64,000 nucleotides of DNA from NCBI RefSeq assembly GCF_038039215.1, contig NZ_JBBPCL010000001.1:310001-374000 (forward strand), written 5' to 3'. Within the stretch, counting starts at the first letter, position 1. The number at the start of each line of letters is the position of its first letter. A program made the position numbers and the translations under genes. The notes beneath the pieces are model-generated. The model was given only the letters and a program-made list of their open reading frames with translations, was not told where the DNA came from and searched no databases. The stretch is from Pseudonocardia sp. T1-2H. Lineage in GTDB: Bacteria > Actinomycetota > Actinomycetes > Mycobacteriales > Pseudonocardiaceae. This document shows positions 9,236 to 23,944 of the stretch, piece by piece.

Positions 9236-10444
9236 CTAGGCGAACGCGCCGATGCCCGTGACGTCCTTGCCGACGATCAGGGTCTGCATGGTCTCCGTGC
9301 CCTCGAAGGTGTGGATCGCCTCGATGTCCGCCCAGTGCCGGACGACGTGGTGCTCCAGCAGGATCCCGTTGCCGCCCAGCAGGTCCCGGGCCTCGGAGAG
9401 GAGACGCCGGGCGGTCTTCGTGTTGTGCATCTTCGCGAGCCCGGCGACCGTCGGGGAGAGCCGCCCCGCTTCACCGAGCCGGCCGATCTGCATGCAGTAG
9501 AGCTGCATGGACGTCAGGTCCGCCAGCATGTTGACCAGCTTCTCCTGCACGATCTGGAACGACGCCAGCGGCTTGCCGAACTGCTTGCGCTCCATCGCGT
9601 AGCGCAGCGCGGCGTCGTAGCCGGCCGTCGCGTGGCCGAGGGCCATCCACGCGCAGATCCCGCGCGTGTTGGCCAGCACCTTCGCGCAGTCCGCGAAGGT
9701 CTTCGCATGGGCCAGCCGGTTCTCGTCCGGCACGCGCACGCCGGTGAGCGTGATGTCCGCCTGCCACACCGAGCGCAGGGACACTTTCCCGCCGATCACC
9801 GTGGCCGCGTAGCCCTCCGCGGGCGTCTCGACGACGAAGCCGAGCACCTCACCGGACTCGGTGTCCCGGGCCCAGACGGTGACCAGGTCCGCGATCGTCC
9901 CGTTGCCGATCCAGCGCTTCTCGCCGTCGAGGATCCAGTGGTCGCCGTCGCGGCGAGCGGTGGTCTCCAGCGCGACGGAGTCCGAGCCGTGGTCCGGCTC
10001 GGTGAGGGCGAACGCGCCGATCTTGTCCATCCTGGACATCGCGGGGAGCCAGCGCTGCTTCTGCTCCTCCGAGCCGCACATCGCGATCGACTGCATCGCC
10101 AGCCCGGCGTGCACCCCGAGGAACGTGCCCAGCGACCCGTCGCCCCGGTGCAGCTCCATGTGCACGAGCCCGCAGGCCAGTGGACTCATCGCGGCGGCGC
10201 CGTACCCCTGGATCGTCTCGCCGACGATGCCCAGCTCGGGCAGCCGGCGGAAGAGGTGCCAGGGAAGCTCGGCCTTCTCCCAGTAGTCCCCGATGTCGTC
10301 GAGCACCTCGGCGTCGACGAACTTGCGGACGGTGGCGAACCGCTCCCACTGCTCGTCGGTGAACTGCTCGCGGACCGAGAAGAAGTCCGTCCCGAGCGCC
10401 TCGCCGAGATGCGCGTACCCCGTGTCGACCATGGCCACCCCCAT
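9236..10444 (-). CDS. Acyl-CoA dehydrogenase, glutaryl-CoA dehydrogenase-like
   Basis: A flavoenzyme of 402 residues that introduces an alpha-beta double bond into an acyl-CoA and passes electrons to ETF. FALTEPDHGSDSVAL is the flavin/substrate-binding signature, DGEKRWIGNGTIADLVTVWARD follows, and RKQFGKPLASFQIVQEKL and DLLGGNGILLEHHVVRHWADIEAIHTFEGTETMQ form the C-terminal helical domain. Glu in FEGTE is the expected catalytic base, the position used by glutaryl- and isovaleryl-type enzymes. The ending LIVGKDVTGIGAFA closely matches the glutaryl-CoA dehydrogenase branch. It lies upstream of the acyl-CoA synthetase on the same strand, 105 bases away, so the pair may be an operon. Start: ATG 10444, or ATG 10432. 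Confidence 0.85.
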   Translation of the reverse strand: MGVAMVDTGYAHLGEALGTDFFSVREQFTDEQWERFATVRKFVDAEVLDDIGDYWEKAELPWHLFRRLPELGIVGETIQGYGAAAMSPLACGLVHMELHRGDGSLGTFLGVHAGLAMQSIAMCGSEEQKQRWLPAMSRMDKIGAFALTEPDHGSDSVALETTARRDGDHWILDGEKRWIGNGTIADLVTVWARDTESGEVLGFVVETPAEGYAATVIGGKVSLRSVWQADITLTGVRVPDENRLAHAKTFADCAKVLANTRGICAWMALGHATAGYDAALRYAMERKQFGKPLASFQIVQEKLVNMLADLTSMQLYCMQIGRLGEAGRLSPTVAGLAKMHNTKTARRLLSEARDLLGGNGILLEHHVVRHWADIEAIHTFEGTETMQTLIVGKDVTGIGAFA

Positions 10445-10501
10445 CGCGTCCGATCAGCCTGACACGGCCGGTGGTTGCGCGCCGGACGAACGACGATCAT
10501 T

Positions 10502-10588
10502 CCGCGAGTCGGGGTCCCCAGGCTGCCGAGTCGGGCTCGGCGGTGTACGGGAACCCCGACTCGGTAGCCGCCAGACCCCGACTCGCGG
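10502..10588. repeat. Inverted pair of the CGCGAGTCGGGGTC element
   Basis: CCGCGAGTCGGGGTC at 10502-10516 and its exact reverse complement at 10574-10588 form a 15-bp inverted repeat around a 57-base spacer. The spacer itself contains two degenerate arms (GAGTCGGGCTCGG and CCCCGACTCGG). The unit is the same as in the 7302-7389 array. It lies between the start of the acyl-CoA dehydrogenase and the end of hrpA and could fold as a terminator for neither-strand-specific transcripts, or be a dispersed genomic repeat. Confidence 0.85.
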
Positions 10589-10590
10589 GG

Positions 10591-14724
<4,134 letters not shown>

Positions 14725-14762
14725 CGTTCCTGCAGTCTGCCTGATGGCGTCGGTGCCCGACG

Positions 14763-15023
14763 TCAGGCCGAGCGGAGGACGGGAGTGATCTCGTCCGCGG
14801 TGGGGGTGTCGGCTGCCGGGTGCTCGACGAGCGCGAGCACGCGGTTGGCGAGGAACCGTGCGGTGCGCACGGTGCTGCCACCACGCGTCACCTCGCTGAC
14901 CTCGACGACGCCGCGGCCGTGCGCGACGTCCACGCGGCGTCCGGCGCGGGTGGCCCCGACCTCGTAGGTCTTGGTGGTGCCGCTGCCGGCGTCGATCACG
15001 ATCTCGACGCGGTCGCCCTTCAT
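14763..15023 (-). CDS. Small conserved-looking protein of unknown function
   Basis: 86 residues beginning MKGDRVEIVIDAGSGTTKTY. It is rich in short beta-forming stretches (VEIVIDAG, GVVEVSEV, TVRTARFLANRVLALVE) with no signal peptide, membrane segment or cysteine. ATG 15023 is chosen; an upstream in-frame ATG at 15065 would run into the repeat region. The stop is 38 bases before the hrpA start on the same strand, so the two could be co-transcribed. Codon use matches the neighbours. I do not recognise the family, so no function is assigned. Confidence 0.6.
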   Translation of the reverse strand: MKGDRVEIVIDAGSGTTKTYEVGATRAGRRVDVAHGRGVVEVSEVTRGGSTVRTARFLANRVLALVEHPAADTPTADEITPVLRSA

Positions 15024-15047
15024 GGATCCTGCTTCCGAAGCTGGGGG

Positions 15048-15510
15048 GAGTGGAGATGTCCGCACCGAACGCCGGTCGCCTCTCGGCGCGTGGCCGCTCG
15101 CAGCGGCGATGGGTGAGACCCGGGGACACGGATCGCCCGGCGCGGACGCTCCTCACAACCATACCCACGGGGGGTTTATTCCTAGGGGAGGTCGGTGTCC
15201 GAGGAGGGCGCCGGTCGCCTCTCGGCGCGTGGCCGCTCGCAGCGGCGAAGGGGTGAGACCCGGGGACACGGATCGCCCGCCTCGGACAGTTCCTACAACC
15301 CTGCCCGTCCGGGGTTTGTTCCCCGGAGAGCGAGGTAGGTGTCCGAGCCGAGTGCTGGTCGCCTCGCGGCGAACGGCACACCCAGGCTCCAGCCGAACTG
15401 GTATTCCATGGCGGCGCTTATCTATTGCGGCCCGGGGACACAGGTCACCCGACCCGGACTTCATGCTCCAACGGCCGGGGCGCCGAGATGATTCCCGGAT
15501 CCCGGGGGTG
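15048..15510. repeat. Two near-identical ~139-bp units plus a degenerate third
   Basis: The block GGTCGCCTCTCGGCGCGTGG begins at 15073 and again at 15212 (period 139 bases). Each copy is followed by CGCTCGCAGCGGCGA, then GTGAGACCCGGGGACACGGA, then a C-rich arm and GGGGTTTATTCC or GGGGTTTGTTCC. A third copy begins near 15356 (GGTCGCCTCGCGGCG) and is diverged in the middle but retains the CCCGGGGACAC block at about 15431. Each unit is preceded by a GTCCGA-like block. The 579-base stretch 15024-15602 holds these repeats and no gene I can support. Confidence 0.85.
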
Positions 15511-15602
15511 TCTCGGGTCACGCGCCGAGGCTCCGCTCGCGTCCCGGTGCCGTCGCTCGCGTCCGGCCGCGCGCGGAACCGCCGGAACTGCAGCGGAGGA
15601 GG

Positions 15603-16436
15603 TCAGAGCGCCTCGAGCACCCGGTCGTTGAACGGGGCCCAGCCGTCGTGCGCCCAGGTGTCGAAGTCCCGGTCCGTCAGCACGACGCAGGCCGCCCGCG
15701 CGTCGGGATCCACCCACAGGAACGTCCCGGACTGGCCGAAGTGCCCGTAGGTCCGCGGCGAGTTCCTCGTGCCCGTCCAGTGCGGGGACTTGCCGTCCTT
15801 GATCTCGAAGCCGAGACCCCAGTCCGACGGGCGCTGCCGGCCGTAGCCGGGGACGACGCCGTCGAGCCCGGGGAAGGCGACCGTCGTCGCCTCCGCCATC
15901 GTCGACTCCGCGACCAGCGTCGGTGCCTGGAGCTCCGCGGCGAAGCGGGACATGTCCGCGGCGGTGGACCAGGCGCCGGACCCGGGCGGGCCGGGCAGCC
16001 GCGTGGCGGTGAGACCGAGCGGATCGAGCACGGCCTCCTGCAGGTAGTCCGCGAAGGCGATCCCCGTGGCCTTCGCCAGGACCTCGCCGAGCACCGCGAA
16101 GCCCTCGTTGGAGTAGATCCGCCGGCGCTCCGGGCGCGCCACGACGTGGGGGGAGTTGAAGTCGAGGCCGGACGTGTGGGCCATCAGGTGCCGGACCGTC
16201 GACCCCTCGGGGCCCGCGGGCCGGTCCCACTCGAGCGCGCCCTCCTCCACCGCGATGAGCACGGCGTAGGCGCTGAGCAGCTTGGTCACCGACGCGAGCC
16301 GGAACTCGCGGTCCTGCTCGCCCGCGGTCGCGAGGACTCTGCCGTCCGCGGCGACGACGGCCGCCGCGACGTGCGGAACGGGCCAGTCGAGCACCGCGCC
16401 GACGGCGCGGGCGAGATCGGGGTGCGCGGCGTCCAT
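15603..16436 (-). CDS. Serine beta-lactamase/esterase-fold hydrolase (class C-like)
   Basis: A 277-residue member of the beta-lactamase/DD-peptidase/EstB family (Pfam Beta-lactamase). The nucleophile motif S-x-x-K is LASVTKLLSAYAV (about 55-67), the second motif Tyr-x-Asn is RRIYSNEGFAVLGE, and HLMAHTSGLDFN lies between. The third motif appears as GHFGQSGTFLWVDP (H-x-G-like), as in esterases. No signal peptide is evident, so it is probably cytoplasmic and more likely an esterase or peptidase than a resistance enzyme. The ATG at 16436 gives a family-like start; the open frame continues to 16511 into the divergent gene. Its start is only 19 bases from that of the DUF72 gene, so the two genes share a very compact promoter region. 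Confidence 0.8.
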   Translation of the reverse strand: MDAAHPDLARAVGAVLDWPVPHVAAAVVAADGRVLATAGEQDREFRLASVTKLLSAYAVLIAVEEGALEWDRPAGPEGSTVRHLMAHTSGLDFNSPHVVARPERRRIYSNEGFAVLGEVLAKATGIAFADYLQEAVLDPLGLTATRLPGPPGSGAWSTAADMSRFAAELQAPTLVAESTMAEATTVAFPGLDGVVPGYGRQRPSDWGLGFEIKDGKSPHWTGTRNSPRTYGHFGQSGTFLWVDPDARAACVVLTDRDFDTWAHDGWAPFNDRVLEAL

Positions 16437-16455
16437 ACCGGGAATACTCGCACCG

Positions 16456-17265
16456 ATGGCGATGATCCGGATCGGAACCTCGGGGTGGCGGTACCCACCG
16501 TGGCGCGGCACGTTCTACCCCGAAGGCCTCGTCCAGCGGCGCGAGCTCGAACATCTCTCCCGCGCGGTGTCGTCGATCGAGATCAACGGCTCGTTCTACT
16601 CGTTGCAGCGCCCCGAGAGCTACCGCTCGTGGGCCGCGGAGACGCCGGAGGACTTCCTGTTCGCGGTGAAGGGGCCGCGGTTCGTCACGCACATGAAGCA
16701 GCTCCGCGACGTCCGGACGCCCGTGGCGAACTTCATGGCCAGCGGCGTGCTGGCGCTCGGGGAGAAGCTCGGCCCGATGCTCTGGCAGCTCCCGCCGCGG
16801 ATGCGGTTCGACCCCGAGCGGCTCGACACGTTCCTCTCCCTGCTGCCGCACACGACCTCGGCCGCCGCGGAGCTGGCCCAGGAGCACGACGAGCGCCTCG
16901 AGGGCCGCGCGCACCTCACGACCGACGCGGACCGGCCGCTGCGGCACGCCCTCGAGGTCCGGCACGAGAGCTTCCGGGATCCCGCGTTCACCGCGTTGCT
17001 GCGCAAGCACGACGTCGCACTCGTCGTCGCGGACACGGCAGGCAAGTGGCCCTTCCTCGACGACGTCACGTCCGATCTCGTCTACGTCCGGCTGCACGGC
17101 GACGAGGAGCTCTACGTCAGCGGCTACTCGCCCGAGGCGCTCGACCGCTGGGCGGAGCGGATCCGGGGCTGGGCCGACGACGGGCGGGACGTCGTTGTCT
17201 ACTTCGACAACGACGTCAAGGTGCACGCCCCCTACGACGCGATCGCACTCGCCGAACGGTTGTGA
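16456..17265 (+). CDS. DUF72 (YecE-like) TIM-barrel protein
   Basis: 269 residues with the DUF72 hallmarks: IRIGTSGWRYPPWRGTFYP at the start, INGSFYSLQRPESYRSWA, FLFAVKGPRFVTHMKQL, LGPMLWQLPPRMRFDPERL, LEVRHESF and YVRLHGDEELYVSGYS near the end. The family fold is a TIM barrel related to AP-endonuclease-like enzymes, but its reaction is not established. ATG 16456 is used; ATG 16462 (MIRIG) is equally possible. It is divergent from the serine hydrolase (19 bases) and convergent with the MFS gene (13 bases between stops). Confidence 0.85.
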   Translation: MAMIRIGTSGWRYPPWRGTFYPEGLVQRRELEHLSRAVSSIEINGSFYSLQRPESYRSWAAETPEDFLFAVKGPRFVTHMKQLRDVRTPVANFMASGVLALGEKLGPMLWQLPPRMRFDPERLDTFLSLLPHTTSAAAELAQEHDERLEGRAHLTTDADRPLRHALEVRHESFRDPAFTALLRKHDVALVVADTAGKWPFLDDVTSDLVYVRLHGDEELYVSGYSPEALDRWAERIRGWADDGRDVVVYFDNDVKVHAPYDAIALAERL

Positions 17266-17278
17266 GCGGAAGACGTCG

Positions 17279-18475
17279 TCAGGACGACGTCATCCGTGCA
17301 CGAGCGCCGAAGGCGCGCAACATCCGGCGGCCCAGCACCATCCCCGCTGCCGCGATCAGCATGACCCCGGCCGAGACGAGCCAGGCCGTGGTGAACGAGA
17401 AGTGGCTGGCCAGGAACCCGAAGCCGACGGGCCCGAGGCAGCTCCCGCCGTACACCCCGACCTGCACGATCGCGGTCGCGGCGGCGGGTGCCGACGGGTT
17501 GAGCCGCACCACCGCGAACTGCAGCAGTCCCGGCCACGCCCAGCCGAGCCCGAAGCCGAGGATCGTGCCGAGGATCAGCGCCACCGAGCCCGGGACGGCG
17601 AGCAGGGCGAGCCCGCCCGCCCCGAGCAGCAGGCTCCCCGCGACGACGGCGATGTGTCCGCCGGAGCGCCGGTCCGCGAGCCATCCGTGCAACATCCGCA
17701 TGATCAGCCCGACCACGCTGCCGAGAGTGAGGACCAGGCCGGCCAGCCCCACGTCGATCCCGCGGTCGACGGCCGCGGCGACGAGGAAGATGCCCAGCCC
17801 GGTCGCGCAGGCGGCGGCCAGCCCGCCCGCGATCCCGATGACCGACAGCGCCGCCGTCGCCCGGTTCTCGGGGGGCGCGGCGTCCCTCGGCGTCTCCCGT
17901 CCGCCGCGCGGCGCGGCGAACAGTGCGCACAGGGCGAGCCCGGCGCCGATCACGTAGGCCCAGCGCCAGCCCAGCGTCAGGGCGACGGCCGGGACCGCGA
18001 CGCCGGCGAGCAGCGTCGCCAGCGGCACGGACGACTGCTTGACCCCGAACGAGAGCCCGAGCCTCGCGGCCGGCATCGAGCGCGCCAGCGTGAGGTTCGA
18101 CGAGAGCTGGCCCATGACGTTGCACCACGCCCCGCAGAGCAGGATCGCGATCAGCGAGCCGTAGGACCGCGCGGCGACCGAGCAGAGCAGCATGAAGAAC
18201 GCGGCGCCGACGACGGCGATCCGGCTCGTCGTCCCGGAGCCCAGCCGCTCCACGATCCGCCCGACCGGCAGCGACACGAGCGCGCTGACCCCGAAGTAGA
18301 GCGCCACCACGAGGCCCAGGCCGGCGGGGTCGAAGTCCAGCTCGCGGGAGATCTGGACGCTCAGCGCACCGGTCAGGAAGACGGGCAACACCGTCGACGT
18401 CGTGACGACGACCGCGCCCGCGCCGACCCGGAACGCGCTCTGCGGCGGGGTGAGGGGCTCGGTCGCGACGCTCAT
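17279..18475 (-). CDS. MFS transporter
   Basis: A 398-residue membrane protein with about twelve hydrophobic segments separated by short charged loops, characteristic of the major facilitator superfamily. The cytoplasmic loop 2-3 motif appears as LPVGRIVERLGSGTTSR, and the second half repeats it as MLHGWLADRRSGGH. The chain starts MSVATEPLTPPQ and ends in a short basic tail. The substrate cannot be read from the sequence. It is convergent with the DUF72 gene, and the second acyl-CoA synthetase lies just upstream on the same strand (48 bases), but neither gives a clear hint of function. Confidence 0.8.
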   Translation of the reverse strand: MSVATEPLTPPQSAFRVGAGAVVVTTSTVLPVFLTGALSVQISRELDFDPAGLGLVVALYFGVSALVSLPVGRIVERLGSGTTSRIAVVGAAFFMLLCSVAARSYGSLIAILLCGAWCNVMGQLSSNLTLARSMPAARLGLSFGVKQSSVPLATLLAGVAVPAVALTLGWRWAYVIGAGLALCALFAAPRGGRETPRDAAPPENRATAALSVIGIAGGLAAACATGLGIFLVAAAVDRGIDVGLAGLVLTLGSVVGLIMRMLHGWLADRRSGGHIAVVAGSLLLGAGGLALLAVPGSVALILGTILGFGLGWAWPGLLQFAVVRLNPSAPAAATAIVQVGVYGGSCLGPVGFGFLASHFSFTTAWLVSAGVMLIAAAGMVLGRRMLRAFGARARMTSS

Positions 18476-18523
18476 GGTTCGCTACGCTAACCGAAATGTC
18501 CGGCTCTGGGCCGGACGTGTGGC

Positions 18524-20169
18524 CTACCCCCTGATGCGGGCCCCGCCCTCGCCCCACTCCTTCTCGCGGAGCTCGAACTTCTGGATCTTGCCCGTGGAGG
18601 TCTTGGGCAGCTCCTCCACGATCTCGACGGCCTTGGGCGCCTTGTACCGCGCGATCTTCGACTTGACGTGCTCGATCAGCGTCGCCTCGTCCGCGCTCTC
18701 CCCGGGGAGAGCACCACGAACGCCTTCGGCCGCTCGCCGTACTGCTCGTCCGGCACCCCGACGACGGCCGCCTCCAGCACGGCCGGGTGCGACACGATGG
18801 CCTGCTCGACCTCGACCGTGGAGATGTTCTCGCCGCCGGAGATGACGACGTCCTTGGCGCGGTCCCGCAGCTCGACGAAACCGTCCGGGTACATGACGCC
18901 GAGGTCCCCGGAGTGGAACCAGCCGCCCTCGAACGCCTTCTCCGTACCGGCCGGGTCCTTGTAGTAGCCGGTCATGACATTGTTGCCGCGCATCACGATC
19001 TCGCCCATGGTCGTGCCGTCCGCCGGCACGTCGGCCATGTCCTTGTCGACGACGCGGAGCCGCTCGGCCTGCAGCATCCCGACGCCCTGGCGCGCCTGCA
19101 GCGATGCCCGCTCCTCGGGCTCCAGGTCGTCCCAGCCGCGCTGGTACTGGTTCACCGAGTACGGCCCGTAGGTCTCGGTGAGGCCGTAGACGTGCACGAT
19201 CCGGAAGCCCATCTGCTCCATCTGCAGGATGGTGGTCGGGCTCGGCGGTGCGCCCGCGGTGGTGATGACGAGCTGGTAGTCCAGCCTCTTCGCCTCGGGC
19301 GCCCGCATGATCGTGGTGACGACGGTCGGGGCGCCGTTCAGGTGCGTCACCCGGTGCTCGTCGATCAGGGACCAGATGACGTCCCCGCGGACCTCGCGCA
19401 GGCAGACGTGCGTGCCGCCGATGCCGGTGATCGCCCACGGGGTGCACCAGCCGTTGCAGTGGAACATGGGCAGCGTCCAGAGGTAGACGCTGTCCGGGGT
19501 GTGCGTGGAGTGCACGATCTCGCCGAACGAGTTCAGGTAGGCGCCGCGGTGGCTGTACTGCACGCCCTTCGGCTGCCCGGTGGTGCCGGACGTGTAGTTG
19601 ATCGAGATGGTCGACTGCTCGTCGTCGACCTCCCACCGCAGGGGCTCGTCCGACCCGCGGGCGAGCAGGTCGTCGTAGCGGACGCCGCTCCCGATCCCGT
19701 CCCCGGGCGCAGCCGGGTCCACGACGGTGATGATCTCCTCGACGGTCTTCAGCTCACCGGCGACGGGCGCGACCCTCGGGTACAGGGCGGCGTCGACGAC
19801 GAACAGCGTCGCGCCGGAGTGGTCCAGGATCTGCTGCACCTCGGGCGTCGAGAGCCGGGTGTTGATCGCGACCAGCACCGCACCGGCGAGCGGCACGGCG
19901 AAGTGCGCGACGAGCATCTCCGGGATGTTCGGCAGCATGTACGCCACCCGGTCCCCGGGCTTCACCCCGGACCCGCGCAGGGCGTGCGCGAGGCGCGTGG
20001 CCTCGGCTGCGAACTCCGCATAGGTGCGCCGGCGCTCGCCGTACACGATCGCGGTCTTGTCCGGGTAGACGTCCGCCGAGCGCCGCAGGAAGCTCAGCGG
20101 CGTCAGCGGGGTGATCCAGACCGGCGTACCCGTCCCGGCCACGTCCCGTTCGATCTCCGTCTCGGTCAC
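18524..20169 (-). CDS. Fatty-acid/acyl-CoA synthetase (ANL family), frameshifted near its 3' end
   Basis: An AMP-forming acyl-CoA synthetase of 548 residues after repair of one base. [20 protein letters not shown] is the A3 motif, [14 protein letters not shown] is A5, and [35 protein letters not shown] covers A7-A8. The catalytic tail [20 protein letters not shown] is in a different frame. The switch falls at the palindrome CTCTCCCCGGGGAGAG (18696-18711): one extra G gives [33 protein letters not shown] without a break, and 1647 bases divide by three. GTG 20169 is preceded by GGGAGG, which is part of an inverted repeat. The upstream ferredoxin gene is on the same strand. Most similar in layout to AMP-binding proteins of short- to long-chain acid activation; the substrate is unknown. 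Confidence 0.82.
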
Positions 20170-20176
20170 CGACGAC

Positions 20177-20200
20177 CTCCCTCACGTGCGCGTGAGGGAG
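20177..20200 (-). promoter_or_regulatory. Inverted repeat covering the synthetase ribosome-binding site
   Basis: CTCCCTCACG and CGTGAGGGAG form perfect 10-bp arms around the loop TGCG. On the minus strand the 3' arm contains GGGAGG, the Shine-Dalgarno of the GTG start at 20169. It may be an operator, a translation-blocking hairpin, or a terminator after the ferredoxin gene that happens to overlap the ribosome site. Confidence 0.6.
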
Positions 20201-20243
20201 ATCCTTGCGGGTGGACCCGGTCGGAGCAACGGGGGGGCGGCGC

Positions 20244-20438
20244 TCAGGTCTCCTGGAGGCTGATCGCGGCCTTGGGGCACGACCGCACGGCCTCCTCGAG
20301 CTTCGGCCGCAACGATTCGGGCGGCGTCTCGTCGAGGATGTAGAGGTAGTCGTCGTCGCGCACCTCGAACACCTCCGGGGCGATGCCCATGCAGACGGCG
20401 TTGCTCTCACAGAGGTCGAAATCCACCACAACCTTCAT
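20244..20438 (-). CDS. [3Fe-4S]-type ferredoxin
   Basis: A 64-residue soluble ferredoxin that starts MKVVVDFDLCESNAVCMGIAP. Three cysteines are placed as in single-cluster actinobacterial ferredoxins: Cys10, Cys16 and a later CPKAAI Cys near residue 54. The position of the usual fourth ligand is occupied by Ala/Met, which suits a [3Fe-4S] cluster. Such ferredoxins pass electrons to cytochrome P450s or similar oxygenases, but no P450 is seen nearby. The acidic central stretch FEVRDDDYLYILDETPPE is typical. It lies 74 bases upstream of the acyl-CoA synthetase and on the same strand, separated by the inverted repeat. Confidence 0.88.
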   Translation of the reverse strand: MKVVVDFDLCESNAVCMGIAPEVFEVRDDDYLYILDETPPESLRPKLEEAVRSCPKAAISLQET

Positions 20439-20442
20439 GGGG

Positions 20443-20961
20443 TCATGGTGCACCCGCGGCGAGCTGCGTGGGTGACTGAGGACACCCTGAATCGGCGTGA
20501 GGCTCGCCATGCCCGACGGCGCTCGCGGCGTCGTCGCCCTGTGCGCTTCCGTCCCGCACGCCCGTCGGAGGCACGGCGCTGGTCGGTGCACAGTCGCCCG
20601 CGGTGGCCCGGGCGGCCTCGGGGGACGGGCGGACGACGGCCGGCGGCGCGGATGCGGGCGGGGTGGTGTTCGCGGCGGCGGAGGCTGCCAGGACGAGCGC
20701 GGCGGCCCGGGCGAGGTCGCGGTGCGGCAACGTCTCGCAGGCGCGGCCGTTGCCGTCCCGGTCGAGCTGGGCGGCGCGTTCGGCATCCGGGGAGGGGGCG
20801 GTCAGGGCAGCGGTCAGCGCGGTCTGCGCGTCCTCCTGGTAGGCGAACGCGCTGCAGGAGCGGTCCTCGAGGGCCAGCGCGGTGCCGACCAGTCCGAGGA
20901 TCGTGGCCAGGCTGAAGGCGGCCGACACTGCGGCCAGCCGCCGATGGCGGGGGCGGTGCAT
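20443..20961 (-). CDS. Secreted or membrane-anchored excalibur-like protein
   Basis: 172 residues from ATG 20961. A basic start (MHRPRHRR) precedes a hydrophobic segment LAAVSAAFSLATILGLVGTALALE (signal peptide or anchor, about 8-33). After it comes DRSCSAFAYQEDAQTAL...DRDGNGRACETLP, which matches the excalibur calcium-binding pattern: a Cys pair flanking a D-x-D-x-N/D-G loop. The rest is Ala/Pro-rich low-complexity sequence that ends with a further Cys. Excalibur domains are found on extracellular nucleases and surface proteins in Gram-positive bacteria. The stop lies five bases before the end of the ferredoxin start region, so the order is excalibur gene first, then ferredoxin, on the minus strand. 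Function unknown. Confidence 0.65.
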   Translation of the reverse strand: MHRPRHRRLAAVSAAFSLATILGLVGTALALEDRSCSAFAYQEDAQTALTAALTAPSPDAERAAQLDRDGNGRACETLPHRDLARAAALVLAASAAANTTPPASAPPAVVRPSPEAARATAGDCAPTSAVPPTGVRDGSAQGDDAASAVGHGEPHADSGCPQSPTQLAAGAP

Positions 20962-21049
20962 GGGAGGCGGGGGTCCTCTCGTGCGGGTGGGGCGGCGCGC
21001 GGGGGAGCGGATTCGGCGTCCCTCGCTCATCGGGCTCCTCATCCCGCTG

Positions 21050-21550
21050 TTACCGCAGACCACCGCCGCCGGCGAAGGTTGGGGCGGACGCCGCGCGGCG
21101 TTCGCCAGGGGAGACCAGCGACTCCCGGCGCCCGGACCTCGGTGCGGTCAGCAGTCCGATCACCGACAGCAGGTCGCGCTGAGGGTCACCGTCCCCGTGT
21201 AGACCAGGGCCGCCAGCGGCTCCGGCGGGAAGCTGCCGGCCACCTGGGTGGCGAACGGAACCAGCACGATCGTGAGGCTCCAGGCCGGGTTGGCCAGTAG
21301 GAACGCGCCGTCGTAGGCGCCGACGCCCTCGACGATGCGATGAGGGCGAGCCAGAGCCGCGCGATCAGGACGAAGCTCAGGAAGAACGTGCCGAACCTGC
21401 CGGCCTCGTCGGAGAACAGGCTGGCCGGATCTCGGCCGGCTTGCGTCCCCCGAGCACGTCGACCAACGGAAGGACCAGCAGCGTGATGGCGATGGCAACG
21501 ACCGCGTCGAGAAAGGTGACGAACCTGTCGAGCCCGCGTTCAGTACGCAT
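21050..21550 (-). pseudogene. TMEM175-like (DUF1211) potassium channel, three frame breaks
   Basis: Translation from ATG 21550 begins MRTERGLDRFVTFLDAVVAIAITLLVLPLVDVL, the hallmark first helix of bacterial TMEM175 channels. The frame then breaks. Adding one base near 21427 continues as SLFSDEAGRFGTFFLSFVLIARLWLA, a second near 21346 gives HHRIVEGVGAYDGAFLLANPAWSLTIVLVPFATQVAGSF, and a third near 21181 gives LLSVIGLLTAP and a stop at 21050. The repaired gene is 504 bases (167 residues), close to the family's length of about 200. Three missing bases in 500 are either decay or a cluster of read errors. As written the gene cannot make a channel. Confidence 0.7.
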
Positions 21551-21765
21551 CCGCGCAGGCTAGGGACCCGGCGCGCGGCCCGTGGCAGCAGTCGCGCTTG
21601 CCCTGGCTCCAGCCCCTGCAAGCCTGTCCCAGGCGCCGCTTTCAGTGGCAATCGGTACGCGCTGCGGCGAGGCAGCGCTGGGGCGGGCGTGGCGACCACG
21701 GGCGGGCCGGCGCGGAGGCCGCGGGGGCCACCGGCACCGGCTCCGCAGTGGTGCGCTCCGGCCGG

Positions 21766-23655
<1,890 letters not shown>

Positions 23656-23944
23656 GTGCGGCCTCCCTCGCCGATGGCGTCCCTGTCGCGGTGCGAGCCT
23701 AGTGCGGAGGCCCGAGGGACGAGGACCGAACTGGTCGTCCGGCCAGGTCCGCCGTTCGTCCACGGTGGCCGTCCATCCGACGACAGCACGGAGCGTGGTT
23801 ACTGCTCTACGTAACGTCATCACCCGTGTGGCCGACAGACCGAGCGGGTCGCGCGCTCGTTCGACCCTGCAGAGCGTGTGGGCGACACCCACACGAGCGG
23901 ACTTCGTCCCTCGGTGGTGTCGCGGACCGGCGAGAGGGGTTCGG

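Noticed and set aside
8438..10462. 674-residue open frame opposite the synthetase/dehydrogenase pair
   Set aside because: It spans two real genes on the other strand and has no coherent family sequence.
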